A stretch of 6,258 nt of DNA from Actinomycetota bacterium (GTDB taxonomy: Bacteria > Actinomycetota > Actinomycetes > S36-B12 > UBA10799). Of the stretch, positions 4,639 to 6,258 are shown in pieces. The notes under the pieces were generated by a model. The model saw only the letters and a list, made by a program, of their open reading frames with translations, did no database searches and had not been told where the DNA came from. The translations under genes were made by a program, and so were the position numbers. Numbering within the stretch: the first letter of the stretch is position 1; each line of letters opens with the position of its first letter. The DNA is taken from the NCBI GenBank assembly GCA_030837445.1, contig JAUPKM010000174.1, positions 1 through 6,258 on the forward strand, given 5' to 3'.

Positions 4639-5498
4639 TGGGGATCGTCGCCGTCGGCGACAACGTCGTGGACTGCTACCTGGACTCCGGACACCTGTAC
4701 CCGGGCGGCAACTGCGTCAACGTGTCCGTGGCGGTACGCCGGGCGGGTCTGGCCTCGGCGTACGTCGGTGCAATCGGCACGGACATGGCGGGCGACGTCG
4801 TCCATACGGCTCTCATGGACGAGGGAATCGAACTCACGCGAGCCCGCAGAGTAGACGGACCGAACGCATATGCCACGGTGCGACACCTCGACCAGGACCG
4901 GCATTTCGGTCCGCGAGAGACCGGCGTTCGAGTCTTCACACCGGACGCCGACGACTACGCCTTCATCGGAGCGTTCTCCCTCGCCCACTCGTCCTATTGC
5001 TCTTTCCTGGAGGACTCGCTGGGGGAGATCGCCGGCCGCACCCGGCTGTCCTACGACTTCGACAACGGCCACGAGACCGGATACGCGGACGACCTCTTGC
5101 AGTTCGCCTGGATTGCCGAGTTCTCCGCACCGGGACTGTCCGACGCCGACGTCCACGATGTGGCCAGGTGGGCGCACGACAAGGGCCCCGCGTACGTCCT
5201 GGTGACACGCGGAGCTCACGGCGCCGTCCTGTACGACGGCAACGAGTTCATCCACCAGGAAGCGGCGGCCGGCGAGATCGTCGACACCCTCGGTGCCGGA
5301 GACGCCTTCATTGGGCGTCTGCTCACCGGCCTCGTGACGGGCGAGCCCGTCCCTGCACTGCTGGGTGCGGCAGCCGCCGCGGCCAGCACGACCTGCGGCA
5401 CCTTCGGGGGCTTCGGTCACGGCGTTCCCATCCCCGACGGCTACCCGCCGGGAATGACCGCCCGCTCTATTGAAGTCCCTGCCCCAACAACCCTGTAA
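4638..5498 (+). CDS. frlD: PfkB-family fructosamine 6-kinase (FrlD-like)
   Basis: This 286-aa protein is a PfkB (ribokinase-like) sugar kinase, slightly longer than E. coli FrlD (about 261 aa). The N-terminal GDNVVDCYLDSGHLYPGGNCVNVSV (residues 7-31) matches the FrlD-type start, with the substrate-binding GGN. The C-terminal PfkB signature is DTLGAGDAF (216-224), with D222 as catalytic base and the GAG turn as anion hole. It should phosphorylate fructoselysine or a similar glycated amino acid at C6, using ATP, to supply the deglycase encoded just upstream. The ATG at 4638 overlaps the deglycase stop by one base (TGATG); an earlier ATG at 4533 is open in frame but lies inside the deglycase gene and would add residues before the conserved first strand. 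The last 25 or so residues (after HGVPIPDGYPPG) extend beyond the usual end and look variable. Confidence 0.85.
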   Translation: MGIVAVGDNVVDCYLDSGHLYPGGNCVNVSVAVRRAGLASAYVGAIGTDMAGDVVHTALMDEGIELTRARRVDGPNAYATVRHLDQDRHFGPRETGVRVFTPDADDYAFIGAFSLAHSSYCSFLEDSLGEIAGRTRLSYDFDNGHETGYADDLLQFAWIAEFSAPGLSDADVHDVARWAHDKGPAYVLVTRGAHGAVLYDGNEFIHQEAAAGEIVDTLGAGDAFIGRLLTGLVTGEPVPALLGAAAAAASTTCGTFGGFGHGVPIPDGYPPGMTARSIEVPAPTTL

Positions 5499-5510
5499 TA
5501 GACACCTAAT

Positions 5511-5516
5511 GGAGGA
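5511..5516 (+). promoter_or_regulatory. Ribosome binding site deciding a GTG start
   Basis: GGAGGA lies four bases before GTG 5521. This strong site, followed at once by a lipoprotein signal peptide, supports GTG 5521 as the start. An ATG at 5508 overlaps the site and is out of frame. Confidence 0.75.
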
Positions 5517-5520
5517 AGTC

Positions 5521-6258
5521 GTGAAGTCGAATCGTTTCACTCGCTCGGTACTCGTGGCGGTCGCCGCACTTGGACTTGTCGGCCTTGCCGCCTGCTCCTC
5601 TGGCAGCACTGCCTCGACCGACGCGTCCGCACCCGCGGCATCCGAGGCCACCGCGGCAGCATCGGAGGCACCCGCAGACCAGGGCGTGGCCAACGCGGGC
5701 ACCATCACTGTCGGCACCATCACCGACGCCAAGCCCTACGCATACAGCGAGAACGGCGAGCTGACGGGCTTCGAGATCGACCTCATCCGGGCCGCTGCCG
5801 AGAGGGCCGGACTCACCCCGGAGCTGACCACGATGGACTTCTCCGCCCTCCTGGCCGCCGTCAACAACGGCCAGTTCGATGTCGTCGCCTCGGCGGTGGG
5901 GATCACCGACGAGCGCAAGGAGCTGGTGGACTTCTCTAACGGCTACCTCGCGGGGTACTTCGCGCTCCTGACCAAGGACGCCAAGGTCGGCGACCTCGCC
6001 TCCGTCAGCGGCAAGAAGATCGGCGTGCTCCAGGGCTCGATCCAGGACACCAACGCCGCCGTCTTGATCCCGGGCGCCGAGGTCGTGCGCTTCCCCGACA
6101 CCAACTCTGCGACCCAGGCCCTCAACACGGACCGCGTCGAGGGCATCTTCATCGACTATGAGACGGCTCTGGACAACACCAAGAAGGACGACAAGCTCAG
6201 CATCCCGTTCACGGTGCCTGCCACGGACTTCCCCGCAGGCTGGGCAGTGAAGAAGGGC
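5521..6258 (+). CDS. Amino-acid-type ABC transporter substrate-binding lipoprotein, 3' end missing
   Basis: The frame runs from GTG 5521 to the window edge with no stop (246 residues seen). A lipoprotein signal peptide (KSNRFTR, hydrophobic stretch 10-22, lipobox L-A-A-C25) is followed by a low-complexity Ala/Ser/Thr linker (26-56), so the protein should be tethered to the outer face of the membrane. The binding domain (family 3, polar amino acids) starts near residue 60: GTITVGTITDAKPYAY, the signature GFEIDLIRAAAERAG (83-97), NNGQFDVVASAVGITDERKELVDFS (115-139) and a second lobe from KKIGVLQGS. Arg132 sits where family members hold the ligand carboxylate, and Asp212 where the alpha-amino group is bound, by analogy with HisJ. 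It follows the kinase gene by 22 bases, so it likely captures the glycated amino acid that the kinase and deglycase break down. Permease and ATPase genes probably follow outside the window. Confidence 0.88.
   Translation, partial: MKSNRFTRSVLVAVAALGLVGLAACSSGSTASTDASAPAASEATAAASEAPADQGVANAGTITVGTITDAKPYAYSENGELTGFEIDLIRAAAERAGLTPELTTMDFSALLAAVNNGQFDVVASAVGITDERKELVDFSNGYLAGYFALLTKDAKVGDLASVSGKKIGVLQGSIQDTNAAVLIPGAEVVRFPDTNSATQALNTDRVEGIFIDYETALDNTKKDDKLSIPFTVPATDFPAGWAVKKG

Noticed and set aside
4287..5732. Long minus-strand open frame of 481 codons opposite the kinase gene
   Set aside because: It runs antisense across the 3' end of the deglycase gene, the whole kinase gene and the start of the binding-protein gene, all strongly supported. 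Long antisense frames are usual in GC-rich DNA.

Overview
This is a GC-rich window with mostly G/C-ending codons, GTG as well as ATG starts, one-base gene overlaps (TGATG, GTGA) and a tRNA 3' end without an encoded CCA. It fits an actinobacterium (Actinomycetota); I cannot name the genus. No rRNA, CRISPR array, integrase or transposase gene is visible. The hemerythrin gene is cut by the left edge and the binding-protein gene by the right edge.

Region 1 (1-1080) encodes three small, probably metal-binding proteins on the + strand: a hemerythrin-like protein (5' end missing), a Rieske [2Fe-2S] ferredoxin that overlaps it by one base, and a cupin. They look like a small redox or stress-protection operon. 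A 9-bp tandem repeat follows the last stop codon.

Region 2 (1175-2747) looks like a toxin-antitoxin or defence cassette. It starts with a 136-aa actinobacterial protein of unknown function, possibly read from a leaderless transcript. A palindromic operator comes next, then a winged-helix/minimal nucleotidyltransferase (MNT) protein and, overlapping it, a HEPN-domain protein. The MNT/HEPN pairing is a known toxin-antitoxin arrangement. Here the MNT part carries its own DNA-binding domain, and the HEPN motif has Tyr where His is usual.

Region 3 (2748-3609) has no convincing gene. It holds the 3' half of a tRNA-Lys(UUU) gene (2909-2950) with no matching 5' half, which is what an integrative element leaves in a tRNA target. 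Four copies of TGGCCCTT(T/A)C(A/T)T lie around it, three before and one after. The simplest reading is an island boundary, with the MNT/HEPN cassette just inside the island and the catabolic operon outside. The right part carries a TTGACA promoter element and two tandem LacI-type operators in front of the next operon.

Region 4 (3610-6258) is an Amadori-compound (fructosamine) catabolic operon: a SIS-domain FrlB-like deglycase, an overlapping PfkB-family FrlD-like kinase, and a lipoprotein solute-binding protein of the amino-acid ABC type. The likely sequence is capture of a glycated amino acid, import, phosphorylation at C6 of the sugar, and cleavage to glucose 6-phosphate plus the free amino acid. 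The amino-acid-type binding protein is notable, because the Bacillus frl system is generally described with a sugar-type importer.
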